A stretch of DNA of 64,000 nt from Gracilaria domingensis (lineage: Eukaryota; Rhodophyta; Florideophyceae; Gracilariales; Gracilariaceae). Numbering within the stretch: position 1 is the first letter of the stretch; each line of letters begins with the position of its first letter. The notes beneath the pieces are model-generated. The model saw nothing but the letters and a program-made list of their open reading frames with translations, did no database searches and was not told the DNA's origin. This document shows positions 21,971 to 34,476 of the stretch, in pieces. The stretch is taken from the NCBI GenBank assembly GCA_022539475.1, contig VCMS01000067.1, positions 1 to 64,000 on the forward strand. Reading direction: 5' to 3'. Made by a program: the position numbers and the translations under genes.

Positions 21971-23169
21971 GGAAGCGGCCGTGTTTCGGACGATGGGGCG
22001 AGATGTCGGCGGTTACACTGCTAACGAAGCGAGAATGTGAGGTCGAGTCTGTTGCGTAGTGACGATAGCGAGAGAGGCTTTGGACTTCGTGTTGTCGAAG
22101 GGGTCACTGACTTGTGTCAGAGACAACAACAAACGATGGGGAGAGGTAGGGTGGGGCAAAAGCGAAGTAGCGCAAGTCGTGCGCAAGTACGGGGTGCGTT
22201 TGTGGAGCGCAGGGTGTGCAAGCTGCCAGATCAAAAGGGCGGCATGCTCTATTATGCAACTCTGCAATTTAGAGGACCAGAGCAAGCCCCAAGGGTCTTT
22301 GGCGTCTTCTGGAACGTAGATTTCCTTACAGAAAAACTAGGTTTGATGTGTTTTAGGAAAAGAATTGGGGTCCCAAGCAGGACCATATCCTGGCCACTTA
22401 GCTTCGTACAAGTCTCGTCAACGACAACGACAACGTGTGGTCAACGCTTGTTAAGACAGGCCCTGAGGCAACACATTGCCCGTCAATCGTCCGAAATTTT
22501 GGCGGGGTATTGAGCTTGGTATCAATATGATCTTCAATAATTGAACACTCCTTAAAAATTGTAGAGACCTAGAAGCTTGTTTGGGATGCCCTATTTCGAT
22601 TTGTTTCAACAGTGTTTCCAACTGCTACGAATGATACACGATTCACGACGGAGTAGCTCTCTCTCACCATCCAACTGCTCAAAGGAATGAGCAGAGATTT
22701 CTGCTTCCCTATAATTTTCGTCACGTTTCATACTTTGGGGCTCCGTTGGACTGGGTTCTGGTTCATCAGGACTGGGAAGACCGGTACCAGCATTATACGC
22801 TGGTTCCGGCTCTGGTTTCGCACTCGTTGAAAAATTGGAAGTTTTGTTCAGAACGGACCCCTCTGGTTCGATGTTGGCGACTGTATGTGATAACGCTCGC
22901 CCGTTGTTGGTGTTTTCGAGGCGTTGTTTGGATTGTACGCCGTCGCTTTGGTCAACTAAATTGTGTTTGTTGTTCGAGAGTTCCTGTGCAGATGGTCTGA
23001 AGGCTGCTCTCGTTGGGTTATCTTTCGCCGAGTCGTTGGTTTGCTTGTTTATCGGCGTTTGGTAATAAGCACGCGATGGTTTGCTGGAAGTTCTGTCCAA
23101 CGTTGGTACATCATGAGAGTCTGGATGGGTTTCAGTACTTATTATGACTGCCTTTCCAGGAAGTACAAC
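21971..23169. other. Unassigned stretch with weak open frames
   Basis: The longest frames are a 158-residue plus-strand frame (22037-22513) and a minus-strand Pro/Glu/Ser-rich frame (ATG at 23172 down to 22606, 188 residues, starting MVVLPGKAVIISTETHPDS). Neither shows a domain. The minus one is low-complexity and could be the head of a broken gene. Confidence 0.3.
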
Positions 23170-25095
23170 CATGGTAGACGCTGATTATGCATGTCCAGGA
23201 GGCGTGATATTAGTTCCGAATGATGCTATCTCACTGTAGTTCAGTGTAATGATGGCATTCAACGCCAATATGTCCGCTTCTTTATCGGCCGTTCTGTTTG
23301 CTGCCGAAGGATTTTGGTATACGCTGGTGACGTTGAAAGATTTTTGTTACCTTCCATGTGCTGAACGGTACAATCTTCTAGGCATTTCGATATCACACGG
23401 TGGAACACGTGCTTTCACGCTGGCGAAAAGTGCGTCACGTCTCGTAGATTTTCATCGTTGACTGACTGGTATTCTAAACCGCCTTCGTTACACTATGTGC
23501 TCCATGATATGCTGCGGAACCCTCGTACTAGACTACTTCCCGTTGAATCAGAGATCAATGGGGTATCATCGGGGGCGTACAACCTAAAAATGCATGCCGC
23601 CTCACATCGAACTTTGCTCCATAATGACTGGGATTATGCCATGGCAAAAGCTTCGTGGACGTGCACTCCGCCTACGCCTTTATTCTCTGTGGCGGCAAGT
23701 ATGGGGCTGAGAGAGATGAGAATGAGTTCTTCTCAACGCCGCTGTGTTCATCAATCGAGGTGAAGTGCTCGGAACTGGAGGCTATGACGAGCGCAGGCAG
23801 ACTTATGGCTGAGATGACGAGTACCTCTATCTGCCTTTGAGTGACGCCGGCTATCAAGAGCTGAACATCAGCTACGATTAGATTTCTCACAAGGCACAGC
23901 AAGAAAATGAACGCGCGCAGAGGGATGTGAGCCCTGTGCAAGGTTGAAATCGATCTCAATTCTCTTCTTCTCAAGCACCTTGCGACGTGGGACCCCACTG
24001 GGCTGAAACATTCTAAACATCAGTGTGCCATCACGAGCAGTCCGTCTGATAAGTACATAATGCTACACGCCATGTCCCGAACATCGCGACCACGTCCTCT
24101 GAAGGATCCCGTGTCCTCGGAGCGCCTGAATGACGCGTATAACACGGCGCTGGGACAACTTCTTGCGAATGAATATAATGTACAATGGGATATAATGTTC
24201 ACCATGTCACCGTCTGGGGAAACGGTTTTCTGACGATACTGAGTGCTTGAATGCTGCACTGCGATTCTTCGCGACGTGCTCGTGTGTTGATTGCACATGT
24301 GATGCTCGAGTTTGGTACTCATCTGCTCGTTTTGGGAATTGGCGTGTCGTTTTGCGAATGCCACAGACAGGGAATTAGTGCAATGTGTGAAACTGATGCG
24401 CACATTGCGGCATCATTTTCAGACTTGCTCGATCAATACAACATGGTTGTAATGACGCGTTTGAAACCAGAATAGCCGTTCGAAGGTTATGAGGAGTATG
24501 AAAAGTCATAGCGGATGCTGGAGAGGTTTCTATGACTACGTAGAAATGGAGGGCGATGGGGCGATGAAGAGAAAGTTTATCATGGATCGTCCCGAGCAAC
24601 CTATGTACTCTAAGAGTGCGTATGTCATGGATGCCGACTCCAAATTAACGGGCTGGAACAAGGATAACAACATGCTGCGCTCGATCAGACCGGTGAAGGA
24701 GGTGCGTGACCTTGTGGAGCAATTTGAATCAAGAGGACTGGACTCTATAATATGTATTCATATTTCTGACCGCACGCTGGTCCGCGACATCAAGAACGTG
24801 AGATTCGACGCCGAGTAGTGCTCAGCAGCGTCCGAGGAGATGGAACATTGGCGATGTAAGAGATCTAACAAGACGTTTATCGCAGAGATGAATCGATTAA
24901 TCGAGCCGGACTTTATGTCGCGACGGATACGGTGCATGTGCTGAATATGCTACGAATAGAGTTTGGGTTCAAGATGGTATCGATGCGGCGCGAATGCGAC
25001 GGACGTGACTGCGCGGAACCACCTGCATTTCTCGTGCACCGCGCAGATGCGGAACTTGTGGATCATTTGTCGCCCATGGAAACGGCGCAGAAGGA
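23170..25095 (+). pseudogene. Family-2-like glycosyltransferase relic
   Basis: Between 23755 and 23990 the frame reads EVLGTGGYDERRQTYG(stop)DDEYLYLPLSDAGYQELNISYD(stop)ISHKA. This is close to the acceptor-side signature of GT2-type enzymes (GGYDER...YGWDDxDLYxRL...H). The first stop (TGA, about 23811) replaces the conserved Trp. Upstream frames begin VDADYACPGGVILVPNDA. Downstream blocks (LNDAYNTALGQLLANEYNVQWD; LVEQFESRGLDSIICIHISDR; HWRCKRSNKTFIAEMNRLI) look like one decayed protein in several frames. Substrate and compartment cannot be told. The assignment rests mostly on the GGYDER block. Confidence 0.5.
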
Positions 25096-25096
25096 T

Positions 25097-27060
25097 TATT
25101 GAAAGGTTCGTCGCAGTTGAAATGTCAATTCTGCGCCCAGAACGACAACGAAGCTGGAAACGCCGCTTCGAGAACTCTGAACGATCCCGCATCCTATCCA
25201 AAGTTATATGTTGATACCATTGAGCCCGAGCATCCTCAATCCGTCAATGCCATGCGAAGTGGTATAAGTGCCATCGTTCTTATTGTGCATGAAAATCTTG
25301 AGACTTAAAAAGCACAATGGGGGCGCACAGCCACTGCCGCAGTCCGTATCGCTGCTGCCGAAAGTGTTCTTCGCTTTGCTCTGCTTCCCACAGGTTGAGG
25401 ATGCTCAGTTGCTGTCAGGAATAATGATGAAAACACGATTCCCACTCTAGAAATGATGAGCGTGGCAAGGGCTTCGAACCGTACCGCAAAGGAGAAAGAA
25501 CGATTCTTTCTCAACCCCCCATCATCTGTCGTGAACGGCACTGCTAATCTGAATGGAACTTATGCAGAACTTCAGAGAGTTTCTACAGATGTTTTCATCG
25601 CATCACGAGCACATTCAGCGTTTGCAGGAGACCAGAAAACTACGGCTGAGAGTGAGCTGAACAACGAGGCTCAAATAAAGACACGCGTGGTGTGGCTTCC
25701 TTCGGAGGCAGAATCTAGAAGGCTCAATGTGGCCCTCTTTGTTGCATTTGAACTCATCAAAGACATGGCTGGTAGCGAGAGTTCTCGCATTTTGTCATTG
25801 ATTACTGGACCACGAAAACTTCCAGAACAGGCCATGCCTCCAGTCGTTTCCACAGTGAAAGGTGAGATTCCAGAACAAAGCTCCACTGATGAAACCGAAA
25901 CAAAAGTGGCTCTTACAAAGCTCTATGAGCAGGTTGGTTCAAAATCAGGGGATGTGCGCCTTGCCCTCGACTTTCTGTGCTCGGCTGTACCTGAAAGATT
26001 CGCAGCAGATATTCTTCTTGGCGCTGCAAAACGGTCAAGAGAAGGTCTAGTCTATTCTGCTACACATAGCTTTTCCGCGGCCTCTGCTGTTGCCGAAGCT
26101 GCCGTAAATCTGTTTCTAAGATCCGCTAGTCCGCATGTTGTGTTCATTCGCGTTTCTTCCCCGCTAAACGTCGCAAGGCTCAATGGATCAGCTTTTTCTC
26201 CAGCTTCTCCACAGACTAATGTAGTCCCAGGCATTGATTCTATGAGTGAATATTCCGCCATTCTCAAGCCGAATTCAACATAGAGGCTACAGCAGGTTCT
26301 CTCTCTTCTGCGGTCTTGCAGTTGGCAGCAAAATCTTCCAAGGTTACTGGGGTAGTAGTAGTGGGAATACCGCTCACCACAAGTAAATTAGAGTACTTCA
26401 ACCCCTTGGATGCTGGAATCTGCAATCTCATACTTGGAAAAGCGTGTGAGGTTTCAAACGGTGCTCTCACGAAACCATCCATCGCTTGTCGATCGCTTGA
26501 TTTCATTGTTCAAAGGTCACTGCTTGGGTCGAAGAAAGCTGTAGGAGTTGTGAGACTGATGTATGAAATCCGTCGCGACTTGCTTCCTGGCATGTACACC
26601 CGAACATTTCGTTGATTTTGCGTTCGTTCTTCTTGCGCTCTGAATATTCACTAGCTTCGCTTCTGATATCACCTCCCTTGTTTACAAATATTATGGCCTA
26701 GAATGCGACTGGTTTGATGGCAGAAGTACAGCTAGAAAAGAAATTTGTCAGAAACGACGCCGTACATGTCCTTGACGCTGGATTCGACGTGTCTGTCTAC
26801 GTCGGCTCTAGGACTTCAAAGATTGCTCAAGCAGCCATCTCCTAATCTCCCCGAGTAGTTGCTGCAAGGAAGGTATCACTCTTCCAGCTGTGGAAGCTAA
26901 CGTCATAAAAAGATGCGGAGTTTCTGCTCGATATGTACCTGTCCCCAGCGAATCCTGCAAAAGGAAGACGTAGATTGGAGCCCGTTGAAGAGGGTTTCAT
27001 CCCTTACTGCTCCTCACTAACTAGATCAAGGACTGTGAAAGCGCTGAAGCGTATCCAGTA
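25097..27060 (+). pseudogene. Sec23/Sec24-like (COPII coat family) gene relic
   Basis: The order of blocks follows Sec23/Sec24: a zinc-finger half (LKCQFCAQND, about 25120), a von Willebrand-type trunk start (SAIVLIVHENLET near 25270), then one long frame to 26283. That frame includes RRLNVALFVAFELIKDMAGS with SSRILSLITGP (compare 'GVALSIAVGLLE...ARIMAFIGGP') and LDFLCSAVPERFAADILLGA with YSATHSFSAASAV (compare 'IDIYACALDQTGLLEM...GDSF'). A helical part follows, and a gelsolin-like piece near 26760 (AVHVLDAGFDVSVYVG). Stops lie at about 25396 (TGA) and 26281 (TAG), and the end is badly eroded. COPII proteins coat ER-exit vesicles. Distance from canonical Sec23 is large, so a divergent paralogue is possible. 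Confidence 0.5.
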
Positions 27061-27124
27061 TGAACAGAATCGTGCAAAGAGCTGAAGTCAAAGGAGCTAC
27101 ATATGGTGTAGATCAGAGTTGAAG

Positions 27125-29053
27125 AAGGTAACCGTGCTTACAAAGCATAGGGTACGATTAATTCTTCGTCCAAATCGTTGTAACTCACGTTAAGCGCGCT
27201 GCTTAGAACGGGGTTGTGTGGAATGGCCTTGACTGAAGCCGAAGGAGAATCGGGCCCATTTGGATTCGTGGTGACCGTGCTGGTGTCGGGAGCGATTGTG
27301 TTAGCGATCCCCGCCGTGTGCTGTGAACGTACTCTGTGCGAAAGGCTTTCAGAAACGTGAGCTGTCTTGTCCAACGTTCTGAAGAGATTGCGCGCCGTAA
27401 TCTATGATTCGAAGGAGAAAAGAGAGCAGAGGCCTTATTCGCGTCGCGGGGTTCATAGTTTGAATGCCGGGAGTTGAACAAGATGCGCCAACAGTAACGG
27501 CCGCCCTCGTGCCCCGTTCTACAGTTGTCTGTGCCCAAGCGCTAAAAGCATCTTTTGCTCGGAGAATTGAGACGTAAACAGCCGTTCCAAGCACAAATTA
27601 GTGGTCAAACGTTGGACGCGCAGCCAACAAGGAAACTGATCAAATACGCGACTAGCAACGCTTCGCGCGCACTCTTGAAAGCTTGCTTCGTTTGCTCTCT
27701 TTCTTTCTCCCACCTTCGACGAGCAGCCATATACCAAATGGCCGTGAACAACACATACTTTATTAGAGGCAAATCATTCCGCGACTTTCGTCAACCTTAA
27801 TCGCATAACAATCCGATACAGAGCAGTTGTCTGACTGATGCTACGGTACTCTCACAGCACAGAGCTATGTACCACCACAACATGCGTCAAGATGTAAGTT
27901 GGAAGGTTAACGTGCATATAAAAACGATTGGATCGCCAGAACTCAAGATTTGAAAGTATTCAAATCGCGTTGCACTTCTTTGTGCTACACATAGACTTCG
28001 GTCTAAATGAGCCCAACCGTCGGCAGCAATCTCCATAAGAGTCTCTTACCCTGGCGTATTCTCACTTCCGTGAGCACTACAAATCTTTGTCGCCCTCTCT
28101 TTCAGTACAAACGATACCAGAACGGCACCCTTGATATTAAAAAGTACAATCTGTTGGCATTGATACGAGCGGGTTTTACATTGAAAACGAGCTCCCGCTA
28201 ATGTAGTACACCAAAACTGAATCCGGCAACTCCGGACTCGTTCCTGATCCGATGCTGCCAGCAGAAAAGAACGTACCACCGCTACGATCAACGAATGCAC
28301 CGCATGTAAGTCGGCTAAATGGGCTCATCCCGTTTGTGCGATGTTTGAGACTTCATTTTGAATCACAAATAGGCGCAAAAAAACGAGTTTGGGTCACCGA
28401 ATGAGTTCTTGAGCCTCAATGACAATTTAATCGGAAATGCACTCACTTCGATTGCAGGGCATTTCTTTAACGAACGCATTCAACACCTTCAAAGTTCCAT
28501 GTGACAAGCTACATAACAACAACATTCGGTACAGCATGCACATCCGAACCCTTCTGTGAATACTAATAAGGAGTGCTCTGCTTCCCGGCATCCTCGGAAG
28601 CTCAGTCATGGACGAACAACATACCAGAAACAATAGCAGGTCAGAGATCAAATAGCTGCAAACTGTGCATCAGATGAGTTTGCAAAATAACGCTTGAATC
28701 CGCACGATCTTAAGAATCATCGCAGGCTCGTCTTTCTCACCAAACTCAGAAGTCAATGAGTCTCAACATTCTCAACGTCTCAAAAGAGCAGCAATCGAAC
28801 TCTCGCTCTAGGTTCACATAAAAATTTCAAATTGTCCTCCTCAAGTTGTTGGAACCATGCTGATTGCCTTTTCCGAACTAGTATGTTCGAGAAAACAGCA
28901 ATATTGTACCCTTTTGCTGATCCCGCGGTATACGTTACAGAGATTTGAATGAGCTAATGTACGTCTGAGGTTGGGTGCTTCATTTCTTGCAATATGCCAG
29001 CGTTCATGTCAAAATGTAAACATGACATTGCGATATATTAGTATAGTTGATGG
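27125..29053. other. No gene recognised
   Basis: About 1.9 kb with only short frames on both strands. A minus-strand frame cluster at 27138-27740 shows no motif. The right end is AT-rich and borders the BRE1 stop codon. Confidence 0.45.
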
Positions 29054-31880
29054 TTAGAAGAACACACTCTGTGCATTATCTTTGCCGAATGATTCCCCGC
29101 ATATTTGACACTTTCGGTTTCGCGTTGCAATCAAGTTGTCGGTACATTGCAGGCTGAAGAGGTGTTCACATCTAAAGGCAACATCTTCTTTCGGTTTGTT
29201 TGTAACAATTGAACAGTTAAGCTTCTCTCTCAATTCCCTGTTGATCTCATCTCAAACTGTATCAGTACTCCCCAAACGCCCATTATGCTTGGATCTTTCG
29301 AGCGCCACCTCCAAACCTTTCGTCCTTTGCTCCATATCCTTCTGGTGCTCCCGCAACCGATTGGATTCGAATTTGTCCTTACTTACACTGCTTTGTATTT
29401 CTTCCACTCTAGCCGCGTAAACATCTCTCTCTCGCTTCATCTCATCCTTCTCCGCGTTCGCTGTCTTAGCTGATAGTATGGCATCGTCTGCTGTCTTTCT
29501 TCTCTTCTCAAGCACGGACGTTAGTTCCTGAGCTTCTTGTTGAGAGAGAAACTCAAAGGTTGAGTGTTGGCCTGACCACTTTTTGTATAAACCCAGCAAA
29601 CCGCAACCTTACCTCCTCGATATATTTGCGTAGCTTAGATAGTAACTAAAGAGTATCCACCTGGAATATTTCTCATGGCAGCCCTCCGGCAACGACCCGC
29701 ATCAACAGTCTCTTGAACTCGAATTCGGCGGCAAGACGCTCAACGAAAACGAAACCGTCAGCCACTATAACATCCCGGAGATGTACGATCATGCGGACTG
29801 GTTCCTGAAGACCATCTCTGACAGCGGCAACCTTTACCCCGACAAGAAGGTAGAGGAGCTTGATTAATCTTGCGCAGTGGTCCGTGGTATTTCGCGTGGC
29901 GAATGACAAGCAACGCCTCATCAGCGGCGTGTTCGACGATAAGAACGACAATATGGCAGCCTCACCGTCTGCGCAGCCTTTGCCTAGCGCCATGAAGCGT
30001 TCCCGTATAAGCCGCATGCCCAAACTCGATCTTGTAGCGCTCAACTCATTCAGCGCTGATGGGAAGTCAACCTCGAAGCTATTTTCTCCCTTCGCGCCGC
30101 CTACGCCTCGACAGTTGATGGGAACGCTGAGCTCGCTCCGACCGGACCTATGCGACACAGAGGCTGCCGAAAAGGCTACCAGCTCTTTATCGTTAGGAAT
30201 TATCCATAATTTGGCAAACTCTGCTCCCTCGCGTCTGAGTGAGTTTCAGAATCATGGAAGTGGCGAACTAAAGAGAGGAAACAAATGGTTTCATAATATT
30301 ATGACTTCAATCAATACTTCCCTTCGTGATCCAAGTAAGGGGGGCGCCTCTGCCCGTGATGATCACAATGACGTACAGGGCGACAGTGAGAACGAGAACG
30401 GCGGTGGAGCAGATGAAGGAAATACTTGTACAAACCGCAGCGTATCATATCGCAATAACTCTGGAGACCCCATTGCGTTTAGAGATATGCTGAAACAAGA
30501 GAATTCGTCATCAGCGGATAAAGGGAGAAACAAGTCTTCAGCAGCAACCACGAAGGAAGATAAGCCCGTCCCAGGCTCGTCTTCCAAGATGGACGGGAAC
30601 ACAATTAATGCTACGATGGCAGCCATCGAAGGCCAGTCGATATCAAAGCCATAATTCGAATCCAGCTGAAAAACAGCAGCTCCACCGAGGATAGGAGGAA
30701 CCTAGTTAAGACTTCTGATACTCAAATTAGTGCCTTATGGTACGGAGAGGGGCGCACTGCTAAGAGACGTGAAACATTCGGAAACCAATTACACTCCGAT
30801 CCATTCTGAGTTTCCTCGCTTTGTATTCTGGTACTCATGCTCGCAAACTGTTCACATCGCTTAAGAGACTTTTGTTTGCTTTCTCGAGCTTGTTCCGCAC
30901 CTCTTCGCACACCATGGTCTGCTTTTCAGCAGCCTTTATCACAGCAGCAGCAGCGCCGGCTTCCATCTTTCGAGCCTCGTATGTCATCACCACTGTATCT
31001 TTGTCAACATTGGCAGCGTCCGCAATCCTGCGCAGCTCATCCATCTGGCGTCGGAAGTCTTCCGTAGTTTTCTGAGCACTATTCTTGGCTTCAGGCAGCT
31101 GGTTCTGGGATTGCTTTCTCTCCTCCTCTTGTTGCTCGTTCTGGGCCTCCTTTTCCATCTGCCATGAGCGCTCGGATAGTTACAACTGATGCAGGTTGGT
31201 TTCCATTGTTTGGTAGTCTCCTGTGTTGAGAATGGTTTTAATGGGTACAATGCCTGCATCTCGTTAGGAGCTTCATTTTTGAATAAGAGACGTGTGCTTT
31301 TTGCTGAACCTGGATGAGTTTTTCAAGGCGTTTATCACTGAGTGCGCTCGCTGCTTCCAAGGCTTTCGAATCGGAAGCAACAACTGGGGAGAGCTGGAGG
31401 TATTCCGGTCATCTGCGTTGTTAGCATCAGACCTAGAGTATTTATTATTGTGTTCGCCACTCTTTGGGTCATCGACTTTGGTTGAACTGAGAGCCGCGTG
31501 CTTTTCTTTTTCGCTTGAGCTCAAGAGCGAGTATCCTGCGACGCTGCAGAGAGGATTCGGCCCGGAGATCACCATACTCGTCCCGAAAGATGGTGGAGGA
31601 GACGAGGCTTTGCTTATCTCGTTCGACATAACGCTCCAGATGATTGGAAACATCTCTGAGACGTCGATGCAGCTCTGCAATTGGTTCTGAGGCGTCCATG
31701 TTGGCGATTGAGGCAGCTGGAATCTGCCCGATGGCCAAGACGGTCTGGCCTGTGAGCTTCTTGATGGCGACGGGCATTTCTCAGAGGGATTCGTTTGTGA
31801 CGACCTCGGCATTGAGCATGAGAGCAGCAATTGGACAATAGATATAGCTCGTTAGCAATATAAGAACTCAATATGAAGAG
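29054..31880 (-). pseudogene. BRE1: BRE1-type RING E3 ligase relic (histone H2B ubiquitylation)
   Basis: The minus-strand 3' end encodes coiled coil (EAQELTSVLEKRRKTADDA; VEEIQSSVSKDKFESNRL) and then, after one in-frame TGA near 29261, a C-terminal RING: LNCSIVTNKPKEDVAFRCEH, LFSLQC, RNRKCQICGESFGKDN, ending at a TAA (29054-29056). The order and spacing match BRE1/RNF20 (LxCxxC...CxHxFCxxC...RKCPxC...FGxxD). Two of eight zinc ligands are lost: the second Cys of the first pair is Val and the Cys of 'FC' is Ser. Further coiled-coil pieces upstream on the same strand (31158-30835 and 31777-31469) probably belong to the N-terminal part. The stretch 29640-30830 between them looks foreign. BRE1 acts with Rad6 in the nucleus. 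Confidence 0.75.
29654..30654 (+). pseudogene. Unknown fragment inside BRE1 relic
   Basis: Two plus-strand frames, one reading LELEFGGKTLNENETVSHYN and MYDHADWFLKTISDSGNLYP (to about 29866) and a second Ser/Asn-rich frame (ATG 29953 to 30654, 234 residues) with RISRMPKLDLVALNSF, interrupt the antisense BRE1 relic. No family is recognised. The first piece looks like real, formerly conserved protein; the second is low-complexity. Confidence 0.35.
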
Positions 31881-32109
31881 ATACGTTTCCTCCAGACCCC
31901 CGATTCACACGCTTATGGTTATTGCGATGAGATAAAATGTGGTATTCTGCATGTCTTCTTGACTTTATTAGATGACCACAACGAGAAAAATAGGGATATT
32001 TATATATTTCTTTGGAGCTACTGGGAGTTCCGATGACGCTATTCGACCAATGAAAATGTCTGCTTCGCGTTACGCTTTTCAATATTTCAAAAATAATATT
32101 TGGAAATCT

Positions 32110-32585
32110 CTTGAAATTGATTCTGGTGCTGCGCGCTTACGAGCGAGACGCACGTGCTGCGCCAGTCGAACTGGAGCATCGACCCCATGTACACTTCTTC
32201 TGCGCGCAGCAGCGCTTCTCGCCACTAGAGGCGTATATTCCCAACGGCAAGATGCACGGGCTGTGCGGCGGGCTGCACGAGCTCAAGACCATGCTCTGCG
32301 AGGGGTTCGCGCCCGCGCGGAGCGTGCGCCATGAGGTTGTGAGCTGCGCACGACATCGACCCGGCGACGCTGGTGCCGGCCGCCCTCACGGCCAGCGTCG
32401 GCTACGACATTGAGCGCAGCATGGCGCTGCTGAGCAAGAACTGGAGCAAGCGGCAGCGCGCGCTGCCACGGGCGCTGCCACGCGGCGTGCGCGACGGGCT
32501 GCTGGTGGACGCGCAGTGGCTTTTATATCCACCCGGGTCTACAAACTCATTCCAGAATGCATTCGTTTACTTTTGTTGTCAATGA
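32110..32585 (+). other. GC-rich island with unassigned coding-like pieces
   Basis: About 400 bp (32130-32520) is much richer in G+C than the AT-rich sequence around it. Two frames look protein-like: HFFCAQQRFSPLEAYIPNGK with MHGLCGGLHELKTMLCEGF, and ALTASVGYDIERSMALLSKN. They read as pieces of one broken protein. I do not recognise it. The composition break suggests different origin or a former GC-rich gene body like the one at 9.9-10.7 kb. Confidence 0.35.
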
Positions 32586-32735
32586 GATGAGAAAAACCTG
32601 CTGAAAACCCCAAACAGAAGCACGACAACCCATGGATCTTCTGAAGGCAAGTGCAGGATGCGGTCGAAGACTGGTTTCGCGCCTTTCATCACTCACAAGC
32701 TGAAGGTATTGGTACTGTACAACGTAGTCTAGAAT

Positions 32736-33990
32736 CTAATTCCTGTACCGCTTGGGTACCATCCTCTCCCTGCGCTTAATTGCAGGTGAATCATCTACAG
32801 TCAAGCTTACATTCGTCTCGGTACCTTTTCTCTTGGCAGAAGCATTCTTCTTTGGAGCTTGAAATTTCTTGTGTTTCTTGGATGGCAGAGAAGTGTCGTC
32901 AAGCACAATATTATGTGCATCATTACTCTTGGATTCGTGTTTTCCAATACGCTTCTTGCTCGCTGGGACACTGCCAGTAGTCGAACGTTCATGTCGATCT
33001 CCATCATTCCCTGTGTGAGTTGATGGGGCCGTGTTTCTGATGAAGGTCTCATTCGGCGCAATTTTCTTATCATGACTAACAGATAGGATATTTGGATCCT
33101 CCCGCAGGTCAAAGAGCGGAGTAGTGGATTCTTCCGAAAACTCAGACTTCTCTGAAGACTGCACCTGGGAAGGAACTGATAGGTGACTTTCCTCTACCCC
33201 TTCCCTACTACGAAGCTGAGGTGAAAGTGGACGCGAATTGGTTAAATCTGCATTGCTTTGCGCGTTTGCGGTCTTGTTGTTATGTCGTACACCTCCTGCT
33301 TCACTTCGTCCGGCGGCCTTTCTCGACTGAGCCTTTCGGACGTGCTTCTACTAGATGCTGGGCTTTCTTGGCAGTCGTCTCTTACATTTGACGCATTCTT
33401 GCATTCATCTCAGCCGAACCCGTTGACTGACCTTCACGCTTTCGAACTTTTCTCTTGTGCTCTGCCTTTCGGTTGCAAAGCTTGCTCTTTACAGCCTCAT
33501 GTGCAGCCCAGAGGTCTGCCGTGACGACAATATGCGGGAACTTTTCCGCCAAACTCTCACAAATTCTGCGAATCTCTTGTTGGAATTCGTACTTCTTGTT
33601 GGACATGATGAGTTCAATCTCATGGAAGGATCGCCTACCATAAAACTTATGCAGCAGTTCAGATGACTGCAGTTCCTTTCCTGCCGCTGCTAACAAGCGG
33701 TAAGAGTAGGTCTTTCCCGAACACTCAATAGGAGGCAGGGAGTTCTGGGGGTTCTTCTCGTTATAGTCATCGATGGCAGCCTTCAGAGCATCCCCAATAT
33801 ATACTTTCCCAGATTTGCCTTCGGAGTGAGGATGCTTGATTATATCCCGCTTGTACGACTGCATATCACTGCATTGCGGAAGTAAGAGTAGAAACGATGG
33901 GATAAGCAGACAGATGAATAGAGTTGCACGGTCCAACCCAGACGTTGCACGTGAATTTGGGGATTGATATGACTCCGATGAGTAGAACAA
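32736..33990 (-). pseudogene. Unknown minus-strand gene in two pieces
   Basis: The first frame (33990-33382) has, after a hydrophobic start, a regular-looking domain: HSEGKSGKVYIGDALKAAID, LPPIECSGKTYSYRLLAAAG and HIVVTADLWAAHEAVKSKLC, then a Lys/Arg-rich tail. A second frame (33164-32736) is Lys/Ser-rich with an apparent nuclear-localisation-like end (KRRERMVPKRYRN). They are separated by stops near 33379-33170. Possibly a DNA-binding or mobile-element accessory protein, like the unknown gene at 20.4-22 kb, but no motif proves it. Confidence 0.35.
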
Positions 33991-34449
33991 GAGATGATAT
34001 CCAGTATGAAGCTTCTGAGAACGTTCCTATTTGTGATGCGATGTCAAGAGGTAACCAGCGAATTCTCGCTTGACTGGAGGAAACGGTTTCTCAGATGTGG
34101 CCGTCAAAGCGAAAGGGAAAGGGGCGAGGCGATTATCCAAGTTGAGGCCTGACTCAGGGCCTCTCGTCTGGGAAGGGTTCGACAATAACTACTGGGTAGA
34201 GATGAAGACGATATGAAGCGGGGAGAATAAGCTCTTACGATTTCTACTTCCAGTGTCGATGCCGACAGAGAAGCATCCATCGAATGGAAAGGGGAGACTT
34301 AAACTGAAATCCGGAGAAGATGAAACGAAAAATTGTCCACTTCTTGTCGCAAAGTTCATGTTTTTTACAAAACTATCTCTGAAGAAGTTGGAGCCTGTTT
34401 GTTTTTAACCTTCTGCCATTCGCAGTTCCAACCAACCTAGAACTACTCT
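33991..34449. other. No gene recognised
   Basis: About 460 bp between the unknown minus-strand gene and the CACTA transposase. No open frame of note; terminal repeats of the CACTA element may lie here but I could not identify them. Confidence 0.4.
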
Positions 34450-34476
34450 TTGCGGAATCTTTCAAGAGATCTGAGT

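Noticed and set aside
29673-30158. Minus-strand 161-codon frame as part of BRE1
   Set aside because: It shows no coiled coil or BRE1 similarity; the plus strand reads more like real protein there.
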